IMG/VR virus record: IMGVR_UViG_3300031576_000209
Location: 1-34,407 of that record
Length of the DNA stretch: 34,407 bases
Source of the DNA: a virus
Direction: 5' to 3' (one strand)
In this document: positions 6,310 through 11,757 of the stretch, piece by piece
Position numbering within the stretch: position 1 is the stretch's first letter
Layout of the letters: the number at the start of each line of letters is the position of its first letter
The notes under the pieces: model-generated
What the model was told of the DNA's origin: nothing
Seen by the model: only the letters and a program-made list of their open reading frames with translations
The model's database searches: none
Program-made: the position numbers and the translations under genes

Positions 6310-6967
6310 TTCTTCGGCTCAGAAGGGGAACGCTGAGATCGGTATGGTCCGGGACTGTCCCGGATCCGGGGGCTAACCCAGAAGGTGGCTCGTACGCCTT
6401 CCCCACTGCCGACAGCCGAGCACCGGGCACCGGGTACCATGCTGCGGTTGCGCCGCAGCTTTCACCGGGAGGGCCCTCGGGTTTGCGCGCCTGCTACGAC
6501 GCCCAACGGCCCACGGGTGGGAGCCGAGGCTGCGGCGGCTACTCATGCCGCACATCGCGGTGGCTGGACAGGCTGCTTGCCGTGCACGAGAGAAAGCGTC
6601 CAGGACCTTGCACCCGTGTGAGGGGATGAGCGGGTCTTGGACCAACGCGCCTTGCCCGGTCATCCGGTTTGCGGGGCGCATGGGGTTAGCGAAAGAGCGT
6701 GCACGTTTCGGCAGGTCGCGCTGTCGGTACTCCGTCACCATCCCCTGCGCGGGGTCCGTAGACGGTGCCCACGCCTTGGGCCCAACGGCATCGGCGTGTT
6801 GAGGCTCCGATGGCGACGAGCTTGACAGAGCGCGAGCTATGTCGGACGCTGTTCCCATCGGTCTCCTAGCAGAGCCGATATTCAAGCCCAGGAGCTATCC
6901 AGTCAACAAAAAAAGTTGCGGACGCGCCTAGCAAGAGCCCCGGTGGTGTTCCCCTCGGGGCTTTTGT
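6310..6967 (+). ncRNA. Candidate large structured non-coding RNA (~0.65 kb)
   Basis: No reading frame here looks like a protein, but the strand is packed with complementary segments. Examples: 6346-6354 with 6358-6366 (loop CTG); 6441-6447 with 6453-6459 (loop TTGCG); 6598-6607 with 6633-6642 (10 bp); 6742-6745 with 6751-6754; 6770-6775 with 6793-6798; 6807-6813 with 6855-6861, extended by 6801-6803 with 6863-6865. The 6346 and 6598 helices each contain a G-U pair that would be A-C in the other strand, which favours the plus strand. The region ends in a plus-strand terminator. Size and phage location recall the ROOL and GOLLD RNA classes, but I cannot assign a family. I see no convincing promoter, and the 5' boundary is approximate. 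Confidence 0.6.
6935..6966 (+). terminator. Intrinsic terminator, plus strand
   Basis: AGCCCCG (6936-6942) pairs with CGGGGCT (6956-6962), extendable by one G-U pair, around a 13-base loop, and is followed by TTTTGT. It would end a rightward transcript such as the candidate ncRNA. On the minus strand the same stem is followed by TCTTGC, so it works poorly there. Its T-run ends next to the stop codon of the leftward gene at 6968. Confidence 0.75.
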
Positions 6968-7309
6968 CTATCTGGGGTGGCTCCGCTTCCACTCGCGCAC
7001 CTTCCGGTGGAGGTCGGTGGCGCCTTGGCGGCGGGCTTCTGTCGAGGCCGAGCCGCCGCCCCACGTAGCACAGGCGCGCCCGGACGCTTTGGTCCTGATC
7101 TCGGATGGCGGAGTCAACGTTCCGGCGATGGCGGCGATCTGTTCTGGCGACAGCCGTCGGACGGTGGCCTTCGCGGCCTTCCTGGCCTTTCTCGCGGCGT
7201 GTTTCTTGTGACACTCCCAGCACTGGTGGTACCGCAGCTCCTTTGGCCGCCCACACCGGCATGTCTCGGGGTGGTCGGCGCGGTGGATGAGGGCGTCGAA
7301 CAGGCCCAT
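6968..7309 (-). CDS. Small basic zinc-finger protein
   Basis: A 113-residue, strongly basic protein. Near the N-terminus it has Cys17/Cys19 (TCRCG) and Cys30/Cys33 (QCWECHKKH), a compact zinc-binding site, followed by a lysine/arginine/alanine helix (AARKARKAAKATVRR) and the segment LSPEQIAAIAGTL, resembling a short helix-turn-helix or recruitment helix. It could bind DNA or RNA. The start at 7309 overlaps the HNH stop (ATGA); a GTG nine bases upstream is the alternative. It is the last gene of the P9835 unit, facing the ncRNA candidate tail to tail. No family is recognised. Confidence 0.6.
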   Translation of the reverse strand: MGLFDALIHRADHPETCRCGRPKELRYHQCWECHKKHAARKARKAAKATVRRLSPEQIAAIAGTLTPPSEIRTKASGRACATWGGGSASTEARRQGATDLHRKVREWKRSHPR

Positions 7310-7590
7310 CAGAACCACTCGGCGCGGGGTCGCTCGTAGTCAGCCCGGAGCTTGGCGGCCGTGTCCTCGGCCCAAGCGCGGCGGTCGTCGCGTGTCCACC
7401 GGCGGAACGGGTCGCCGCCGTCGTGCCAGGCGGCATGGTGCTGGCGGCAGAGTGGGAGGGCTGTGTGGTCGTGGGCCTTCTGGCCCAGGCCTCGGCGGCC
7501 GGCGTGGTGGGCGTCCGATGGGTAGGCGGCGCAGATGAGGCAGGGGCGGTGGCGGAGCCAGACGAGGTAGTCCGGGTCTTCGCCGGCCAC
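7309..7590 (-). CDS. HNH-type nuclease (Ref/DUF968-like)
   Basis: A 93-residue protein matching a compact HNH family found in phages: Cys17/Cys20 in PCLICAAYPSDAHH, conserved histidines 28-29, and Cys48 with His51-His52 in LPLCRQHHAAWH, then a helix rich in Trp, Arg and Asp. This is the layout of Ref-type (recombination enhancement) and DUF968 nucleases, with a structural zinc and a single catalytic HNH site. It likely nicks or cuts DNA during recombination or replication. The start is a GTG at 7590 with GAGGTGA seven bases upstream, immediately after the previous gene's stop; the longer ATG frame is unconvincing. Confidence 0.75.
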   Translation of the reverse strand: MAGEDPDYLVWLRHRPCLICAAYPSDAHHAGRRGLGQKAHDHTALPLCRQHHAAWHDGGDPFRRWTRDDRRAWAEDTAAKLRADYERPRAEWF

Positions 7591-7594
7591 AGAG

Positions 7595-7789
7595 TCACCT
7601 CGGGCAGATCCAGAGCCAGCGGCAGGTATCGGAGTCGAACCGGTCCTCGCAATGGCAGACGACGTAGCCGTTGGTGCAGCCGAGGGGGCGGAGCGGCTTG
7701 AGTTTGATCGCGCACTGGCCCGCCAGTGGCCGCGAGTCATCCCAGGTGGCGGCCACGAACAGGAGGGCGAGGAGAGCGGTGAGCTTCAT
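7595..7789 (-). CDS. Small exported Cys-rich protein of unknown function
   Basis: The 64-residue product begins with a classic signal sequence (MKLTALLALLFVAAT) and continues with six cysteines (AGQC, LGCTNG, VCHCED, DTCRW, WICP) that could form disulfides outside the cytoplasm. Early phage genes of this sort may act in the envelope, for instance in superinfection exclusion, but nothing in the sequence proves that. No good ribosome-binding site is visible. It lies between two nuclease genes in the P9835 unit. A tRNA-like TTCGA match on this strand falls inside the gene and is taken as chance. Confidence 0.5.
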   Translation of the reverse strand: MKLTALLALLFVAATWDDSRPLAGQCAIKLKPLRPLGCTNGYVVCHCEDRFDSDTCRWLWICPR

Positions 7790-7830
7790 GGGTTCATGCT
7801 CATGCGGAGTCAGGCCCGAGTCAACCCGAG

Positions 7831-8109
7831 TCAGCGCTTGAGGCCGAGCGCCACTAGCGCGTCGTCGAGGCTGGTCCAGACGCGGAACGGGTCACCGCGC
7901 CAGCGGGAGCGGAACTCGCACTGCTGCGGAGTCAGGTCGTCGATGGTCCGGGGCGTCTTGACCTCGACGAGGTAGGTCTGGTTGCGGAAGCCGACGAGTA
8001 GGTCGACGGGTTCGCCGATGATCTCGACGGTGGCGCCGAGCCGGCGCAACCCGGCGACGAGCGCGGCTTGCGTGGCGTCGGCGCGGTGGATGATGCGTCG
8101 TCGGCGCAT
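7831..8109 (-). CDS. VRR-NUC / PD-(D/E)XK-type small nuclease
   Basis: A 92-residue protein matching the minimal PD-(D/E)XK fold of phage VRR-NUC proteins. A first helix (ATQAALVAGLRRLG) is followed by Asp36 in PVDLLVG, Glu49 and Lys51 in YLVEVKTP, and the LTPQQ segment with its conserved glutamine. The C-terminus (FRVWTSLDDALVALGL) is also typical of the family. Such proteins are structure-specific nucleases or Holliday-junction-resolvase-like enzymes acting on replication or recombination intermediates. Together with the HNH gene this unit carries two small nucleases. The ribosome-binding site is weak. Confidence 0.8.
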   Translation of the reverse strand: MRRRRIIHRADATQAALVAGLRRLGATVEIIGEPVDLLVGFRNQTYLVEVKTPRTIDDLTPQQCEFRSRWRGDPFRVWTSLDDALVALGLKR

Positions 8110-8115
8110 GGGAGA

Positions 8116-8223
8116 TTAGCGCGGCGATCTGCCTGTGATGATCTCGTGAGCCACGGAATCGGGGATGCTGGATAGCGGGCCGAGTACCGTGGCGCCGCTC
8201 ATGGGATCGAGGTGTGCTTGCAT
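8116..8223 (-). CDS. 35-residue small protein
   Basis: A short minus-strand frame starting MQAHLDPMSGATVLGPLSSI has a strong ribosome-binding site (GGGAGG, seven bases before the ATG). It fills the gap between the clamp-like gene and the VRR-NUC gene, ending in TAA six bases before the latter's ATG. The peptide is amphipathic with no signal sequence and no motif that I recognise. Its placement and ribosome-binding site make translation likely; function unknown. Confidence 0.55.
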   Translation of the reverse strand: MQAHLDPMSGATVLGPLSSIPDSVAHEIITGRSPR

Positions 8224-8279
8224 GGTCGTGCCTCCCATGGGGCCCGCGTCAGGGGGACGCTGGCCCGAGCGGGGCGCGA

Positions 8280-8774
8280 CTACGTGGAGCAGGGCATGAT
8301 CACGCCGAAGGCTTCCTTGCCAGCGTTGACAACGATCGGGTCAAGCATTCCGTTTTTTGCGGGGAATGTGAGAGTGACGGTCTCGGCGCCGATCGCGCGT
8401 TGAAGTTTGGCGAGTAGATCCGCGTTCAGGCCGATGGTGATCGTGTTGTGGTCGCCAGGTTTGTAGCTTGGTATCACTTGCTCGTACGGCGGGAAGTCGA
8501 GTCTCGCGCGCGGCGCGGTGCTCCCATTCGGGAGGGCAATCGCGTCGGGCTTAGATGCATCGCCGTGCATGCCGGTCTTGCGAATTGACTTGAGTGCTTC
8601 GGGGCCTACGAGCCCTGAAACTTCGCCGTCCAAGATGTCCGCTGGTACGATGGCCATCATGTGACCATCCATCGCTACGGCGCGGCGCTTGGCCACGTCG
8701 AGGTATACTCCTGTGAGATTTGGTCTCGTCAGATCCTTCGACGCGCACAGTTCTACTTTGTTTTCGATTCTCAT
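8280..8774 (-). CDS. Half-length DNA sliding-clamp-like protein (DnaN-type)
   Basis: The 164-residue protein resembles part of the bacterial polymerase III beta clamp. TGVYLDVAKRRAVAMDGHMM matches the 'GVLLE...ATDGHRLA' signature, FPPYEQVIP matches the 'FPDYxxVIP' loop, and the end (DPIVVNAGKEAFGVIMP) resembles the closing strands of a clamp domain. DnaN has three such domains and about 370 residues; this protein has room for only one and a half, so it would need to oligomerise differently or act as a decoy or accessory clamp. AAAGGA precedes the ATG at 8774 by nine bases; an ATG at 8792 overlapping the upstream stop would add six residues. Confidence 0.65.
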   Translation of the reverse strand: MRIENKVELCASKDLTRPNLTGVYLDVAKRRAVAMDGHMMAIVPADILDGEVSGLVGPEALKSIRKTGMHGDASKPDAIALPNGSTAPRARLDFPPYEQVIPSYKPGDHNTITIGLNADLLAKLQRAIGAETVTLTFPAKNGMLDPIVVNAGKEAFGVIMPCST

Positions 8775-8788
8775 GGTGTCCGTTCCTT

Positions 8789-9235
8789 TCATTTCTGGTG
8801 GTCCGCTGGCGATATGCCAGCGTCGGTCCCCGCGCGCCGACGCGTCGCCGAGCGGCCGTCTGGGCTAAGCTGCGCATGGTGACCGCGCAGGCATATGCGG
8901 TAGCCGGCCACATAGCCCGCCTCGTACCACACGAGTGCACGCCCACAGCGAGGGTGCGGGCACGGCACCCATTCGCCCCTGACGCACGTAGTCGCGTCAC
9001 ACTCGCCGGGCCAGCGTGGCTCGTCCTCCATGCGCGCCGCCGTGTCGGTAGACCCGATTAGGGCCACGATCACGAGACGATCGCGCCCTCGTGGCGGACG
9101 GCGTAGCTCCACGATCGGGGTCCCCGTGGCCGATGGGGGCCGGTCGATCGAGTTCCCGGCCCGCTCTAGGGCCTCGCGCGCGGGGATGGTTAGGCGGATC
9201 TCGTAGCACGGCGGAGACAGGCGTGCGGTGCGCAT
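8789..9235 (-). CDS. Protein of unknown function with C-terminal zinc ribbon
   Basis: The 148-residue product has an N-terminal alpha/beta part (YEIRLTIPAREALERAG, then RDRLVIVALIG) and a cysteine-rich part: Cys79, Cys84, Cys92, Cys97 and Cys115 in ECDATTC, PCPHPRCGRALVWY and YRICLRGHH. The latter looks like a zinc ribbon. The start at 9235 was chosen because upstream codons overlap the neighbouring gene; no clear ribosome-binding site is visible. The gene lies directly upstream of the clamp-like gene. No family is recognised, though the ribbon suggests nucleic-acid or protein binding. Confidence 0.55.
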   Translation of the reverse strand: MRTARLSPPCYEIRLTIPAREALERAGNSIDRPPSATGTPIVELRRPPRGRDRLVIVALIGSTDTAARMEDEPRWPGECDATTCVRGEWVPCPHPRCGRALVWYEAGYVAGYRICLRGHHAQLSPDGRSATRRRAGTDAGISPADHQK

Positions 9236-9243
9236 GGGAGTAC

Positions 9244-9543
9244 TCACGACGCACAGTCGTAGCATCCGCACGACTCATTATCTGTGCAGTAGGGCGCGTA
9301 CCCAGCCACGTGCGCTGCTCGGCCGTGCCCAGGTCCCATCCCGCGCCGTGACGCGCCCCGGTCCAGAGACGACGTGGCGCAGATAGAGACGCCCTCGCCA
9401 GACCACACCACGCGTGTGATCTGCGCGTCCCATGACCTGCCGGTGGCTGTCGTGATCGTGACCGTGTCGCCGGCGGCCGCAGTGCCCCGCACCCTGGCGC
9501 CCCAGGTGCCGTCTCGCAGTTTCGTAGGTGTCGCTGTTGACAT
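9244..9543 (-). CDS. Conserved-looking phage protein with Cys-rich tail, unknown function
   Basis: A 99-residue protein opening TPTKLRDGTWGARVRGT, then GDTVTITTATGRSWDAQITR and VVWSGEGVSICATS, reading like a small beta-barrel domain that recurs in phage and plasmid accessory regions next to nuclease and recombination genes. The C-terminus carries Cys86, Cys92, Cys94 and Cys97 (YCTDNESCGCYDC), a likely metal site. Glycine, arginine and histidine fill the linker. A good ribosome-binding site (AAGGAG) precedes the ATG. I know of no assigned function for this type of protein. Confidence 0.65.
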   Translation of the reverse strand: MSTATPTKLRDGTWGARVRGTAAAGDTVTITTATGRSWDAQITRVVWSGEGVSICATSSLDRGASRRGMGPGHGRAAHVAGYAPYCTDNESCGCYDCAS

Positions 9544-9574
9544 GTGTGTCTCCTTGTGTGTGGTGATGTAGGTG

Positions 9575-9835
9575 CTAGAGCTCGATGTCGGCGCCGGTGT
9601 CGCCGCGTCCGAGACGCGCGCGCAGTGCCTCGGTGCCGTCGTCCGGGCAGGCCACGATCGCGCCACCCTGGACACAGGAGCCCTCACGGGCCCCAGGCGG
9701 CAGACGATCCGTATCGGTCTCATAGCAGCCGTACTCGGTGCAGACCGTCGCGGTCGTGTCCTCGATGCGGTCTACGACGGTCGGCGTGCCGGCGAGCCAG
9801 AGTAGAGCGAGAGAGATCTCGACGATGGCGTGCAT
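9575..9835 (-). CDS. Small exported or membrane-anchored protein, first gene of the P9835 unit
   Basis: The 86-residue product starts with a hydrophobic segment (IVEISLALLWLAGT) that reads as a signal peptide or membrane anchor. A polar domain with four cysteines follows (VCTEYGC, GSCVQGG, VACPDD), perhaps two disulfides, and an acidic tail. GGGGG lies five bases before the ATG, giving a short leader after promoter P9835. Being first in the early unit, it would be among the first proteins made and could alter the host envelope; this is inference from position and signal sequence only. Confidence 0.6.
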   Translation of the reverse strand: MHAIVEISLALLWLAGTPTVVDRIEDTTATVCTEYGCYETDTDRLPPGAREGSCVQGGAIVACPDDGTEALRARLGRGDTGADIEL

Positions 9836-9853
9836 GGTGTCCCCCTACCAATG

Positions 9854-9882
9854 ACTGTACACACGGGCTGTATGCACGGCAA
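9854..9882 (-). promoter_or_regulatory. Sigma70-type promoter P9835 (early leftward)
   Basis: On the minus strand TTGCCG (9877-9882) is followed after 17 bases by TACAGT (9854-9859). The predicted start leaves a leader of about a dozen bases with a GGGGG site before the ATG at 9835. The 24-bp repeat copy 2 abuts its -35. It faces away from the rightward promoter P9961. Confidence 0.6.
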
Positions 9883-9885
9883 GAG

Positions 9886-9909
9886 AAAAAGCACGTGACA
9901 TGCGTTCAG
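9886..9909. repeat. 24-bp repeated element, copy 2 (divergent control region)
   Basis: This copy matches 3448-3471 with one substitution, and the similarity continues as TGCCG after a one-base offset. It contains CACGTG and a five-base A-run, and ends three bases from the -35 of P9835. It lies between the leftward early promoter and the rightward promoter P9961, a natural place for an operator. Confidence 0.7.
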
Positions 9910-9925
9910 TGCCGGCAAGGACAAA

Positions 9926-9954
9926 TTGTCGCGGGCCCCGCCCCTTGGTACACT
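9926..9954 (+). promoter_or_regulatory. Rightward promoter P9961, apparently leaderless
   Basis: TTGTCG (9926-9931), 17 bases, then TACACT (9949-9954), followed after six bases by the GTG at 9961 that opens a coherent DNA-binding domain. There is no room for a ribosome-binding site, so a leaderless mRNA is implied. It would drive the regulator and perhaps the packaging genes. Confidence 0.5.
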
Positions 9955-9960
9955 GTCGAG

Positions 9961-10551
9961 GTGCCCGGCTACGTCACGGCACGGGAGCTGTCCCGCGCGC
10001 TCGCGCTCACCGTCGGCGCAACACGCGGCCTGCTGCAACGCGGCGAGATAGCCGGCGCGGTGCGTCTACTGGACCGAACGCGCACGGCCGAGGATGCGCG
10101 GCTCGGCGACCTGACCGGCACCGACCGAACCGCCCGCGGCCCCGGCCGGTGGCGGATCCCCGTGCCGGGCATAGAGGCGTGGCTCGCCGCGCAGGCCGGC
10201 GCTCCAGTCCCGGCCGGCACGCTGCGTGGGCTCGCCGACCTGGCGCGCCGCCGCGCCCGCAACGACGCGCGCCTTGCCGCCGCGGCGGCGCGCCCTCCCG
10301 CCACCGCCGCCGCCAGGGCGGCGCCGCAGTCGCCCAGGTCAGTGGGGGGAGGGCCAGTAGGTGAAGGGAAAGGTGCAGATGTACCCCCCGCCTCGGAGGT
10401 ATTGAGCCGGCAGACCTACGACGCATCACAGCATCCTGTGATGCCTCACGACTCACATGTATTGAGCGGTGGATCCCCTGCCGCAGCGCGCGACGCGTCT
10501 ATGCCTGTGCGGACATGGACGGAGTGGTGGTCTGAGGGGAGGGGGAAGTGA
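9961..10551 (+). CDS. Excisionase/MerR-type helix-turn-helix protein (putative regulator)
   Basis: The 196-residue protein begins at a GTG. Residues ~1-80 look like an excisionase-type winged helix-turn-helix: GYVTARELSRALALTVGATR, then LLQRGEIAGAVRL, and the wing-like GRWRIPVPGIEAWLAAQ. The rest is an Arg/Ala helix followed by a low-complexity Ser/Pro/Gly tail ending RTWTEWWSEGRGK. It is the first rightward gene, divergent from the early unit, a classic position for a switch regulator. Alternatively it could be a packaging-related DNA-binding protein, since it precedes the terminase region. An inverted repeat flanked by direct repeats lies within its 3' part. The stop overlaps the next ATG (TGATG). 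Confidence 0.65.
   Translation: MPGYVTARELSRALALTVGATRGLLQRGEIAGAVRLLDRTRTAEDARLGDLTGTDRTARGPGRWRIPVPGIEAWLAAQAGAPVPAGTLRGLADLARRRARNDARLAAAAARPPATAAARAAPQSPRSVGGGPVGEGKGADVPPASEVLSRQTYDASQHPVMPHDSHVLSGGSPAAARDASMPVRTWTEWWSEGRGK
10399..10467. repeat. Perfect hairpin flanked by symmetrical direct repeats
   Basis: GCATCACAG (10423-10431), loop CATC, CTGTGATGC (10436-10444) form a perfect nine-base inverted repeat. The nine-base GTATTGAGC occurs on each side (10399-10407 and 10459-10467), 15 and 14 bases from the hairpin. No T-run follows, so it is not an intrinsic terminator. It lies inside the 3' part of the regulator gene and may be a binding site, for example an operator or packaging site. 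Confidence 0.55.
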
Positions 10552-10889
10552 TGGGGGTGCGTGGGCAGAAGGTAGCGTTGTTGGCGAGGAGGAGGGAGGA
10601 GGTAGTGGAGGGGATGAGGGAGTTGGTGGAGGGTGGGGCGATGGATGCGGCTGGGTTAGGTGATGGGGAGGTGCCGCTTGGATGGGAGGAGAAGCGGGTG
10701 AGGGTCGCGCAGGACATGAGGAAGCCGAGGTCGAGGGCGCCTGTGTGGATAGAGGTGATGCAGAGGGCTGTGGAGGGGCACGACCGGGTGCAGGCGGAGC
10801 GAACTGGGAGGGACGTGCTGCTCAGCATTGGGAGCGTGAACGTGGTGGTGGGCCCGGAGTATCCGAAGCTCGTATTGGAGAAGAAGTGA
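10551..10889 (+). CDS. Unknown protein, candidate small terminase subunit
   Basis: The 112-residue product is mostly helical: a basic N-terminal helix (QKVALLARRREEVVEGMREL), a segment with EVPLGWEEKRVRVAQDM, a further helix (APVWIEVMQRAVEGHDRVQ) and a beta-strand end (VLLSIGSVNVVVG). Position, three genes before the large terminase, and size would suit a small terminase subunit that recognises phage DNA, but I see no firm signature. Codon use is striking: AGG for arginine and GGG for glycine dominate and the coding strand is nearly all purine, unlike the later structural genes. Start and stop each overlap neighbours (TGATG). Confidence 0.5.
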   Translation: MGVRGQKVALLARRREEVVEGMRELVEGGAMDAAGLGDGEVPLGWEEKRVRVAQDMRKPRSRAPVWIEVMQRAVEGHDRVQAERTGRDVLLSIGSVNVVVGPEYPKLVLEKK

Positions 10890-11290
10890 TGGGTGACGTG
10901 GAGGTCGCGGCGCCGCCGTGGTGGGTAGCGGGGGCGGTGGTGATGGATCGGAGTGGGAAGAAGGGGGTGGTTGGGATCGACGGGGCTGGGCGGTGGCGGG
11001 TGGCGATGCTAGGTGGGGACGGTCAAGGGTACGTGCTCAATCCGGACCCAAGGGATTGGGTGAAGGAGTGGGAGGCGCGGCTGACGCCGATGCAGGTGAG
11101 GCACTTGCAGTACGAGGCGGACCGGGTTTTGTGCAAGCTGATGGGGCGGTATGGGCTGAAGGAGTGGGAGAGCCTGAAGGACGAGGAGCGGGCGAAGGTG
11201 GGGCAGTGGTGCATGCCGCTTGACGACAAGGACGGGCTGGTAGAGGCGAGGAAGCGGCTGATGGCGGCGATCGAGGGTGGCGTGAAGTGA
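10889..11290 (+). CDS. Unknown protein in the packaging region
   Basis: A 133-residue product with an N-terminal beta-rich part (WWVAGAVVMDRSGKKGVVGI) and a helical C-terminal half (PMQVRHLQYEADRVLCKLM, then LVEARKRLMAAIEGG). It shares the purine-rich composition of the gene before it. No motif is recognised. It overlaps both neighbours by a few bases (TGATG before, GTGA after), so it belongs to the same translation unit as the terminase. A small terminase or packaging accessory role is possible from position alone. Confidence 0.55.
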   Translation: MGDVEVAAPPWWVAGAVVMDRSGKKGVVGIDGAGRWRVAMLGGDGQGYVLNPDPRDWVKEWEARLTPMQVRHLQYEADRVLCKLMGRYGLKEWESLKDEERAKVGQWCMPLDDKDGLVEARKRLMAAIEGGVK

Positions 11291-11757
11291 GGGCGACGGT
11301 AGCGCGGCCGGTGTCGTCCAGGGATGTGCTCCGGGACGAGCAGGTGCGGGACTGGGTGAACGAGGAGGCGTTGCCGGTGCTGCGGCAGGCGCGCGCCGCG
11401 CTGAACGCGGAGAGCGTGGTGGCGACGGCGATCTCGACCGGGGGCACGGGGGTGTACACCGCAGTGGTGACCAGCGACGCCATGCCGGCGGACAGTGCAT
11501 GGCTGGTGGAGGCGCGGGTGCTCGGCAGGAGCGCGACGACCAGGGCGGCGTACGTGCTCCGGGCTCTGGTCTACAACACGGGCGTGGCTGCGCAGCAGGG
11601 GGCGACGCAGGTGGACTACTCGGAGGAGTCGGCGGCGGCCATGGACGCCCGGATCGTGGTGTCCGGGCAGACCGTGGTGGTGGAGGTCAGGGACGCCGGG
11701 GTGGACACGACGGACTGGAGCGCTGTGGCGCGGGTGCTGCAGGAGACCCTGGCGTGA
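11287..11757 (+). CDS. Phage structural-type protein of unknown function
   Basis: The 156-residue protein starts at GTG (overlapping the previous TGA) and ends overlapping the terminase GTG. The N-terminal helix (QVRDWVNEEALPVLRQARAAL) is followed by a beta-rich domain with the pattern WLVEARVLGRSATTRAAYVL, ALVYNTG and SGQTVVVEVRDAG, ending in a TDW-containing segment. This strand pattern recurs in small phage proteins that I associate with virion parts, but I cannot name the family. It may be a virion component or an accessory of packaging. Confidence 0.55.
   Translation: MRATVARPVSSRDVLRDEQVRDWVNEEALPVLRQARAALNAESVVATAISTGGTGVYTAVVTSDAMPADSAWLVEARVLGRSATTRAAYVLRALVYNTGVAAQQGATQVDYSEESAAAMDARIVVSGQTVVVEVRDAGVDTTDWSAVARVLQETLA

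Noticed and set aside
6373-6885. Minus-strand 170-codon frame in the ncRNA region
   Set aside because: The composition looks random, there is no ribosome-binding site or motif, and perfect base-paired segments run through it, explained better by RNA structure.
6300-6967. RNase P RNA, tmRNA or a self-splicing intron
   Set aside because: I cannot find the RNase P core (GAGGAAAGTCC, ACAGAA), the tmRNA ends or intron core motifs; the region remains unassigned.
7600-7660. Possible tRNA on the minus strand (GGTTCGACTCC)
   Set aside because: The T-arm has a mismatch, no acceptor, D-arm or anticodon stem can be drawn around it, and it lies inside a small gene with a signal peptide.
8775-8792. ATG at 8792 as the start of the clamp-like gene
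   Set aside because: It overlaps the previous stop as other starts do, but has no ribosome-binding site, whereas AAAGGA precedes the ATG at 8774; kept only as an alternative.
10423-10444. Rho-independent terminator
   Set aside because: The hairpin is perfect but no T-run follows on either strand, and it lies within an open gene.
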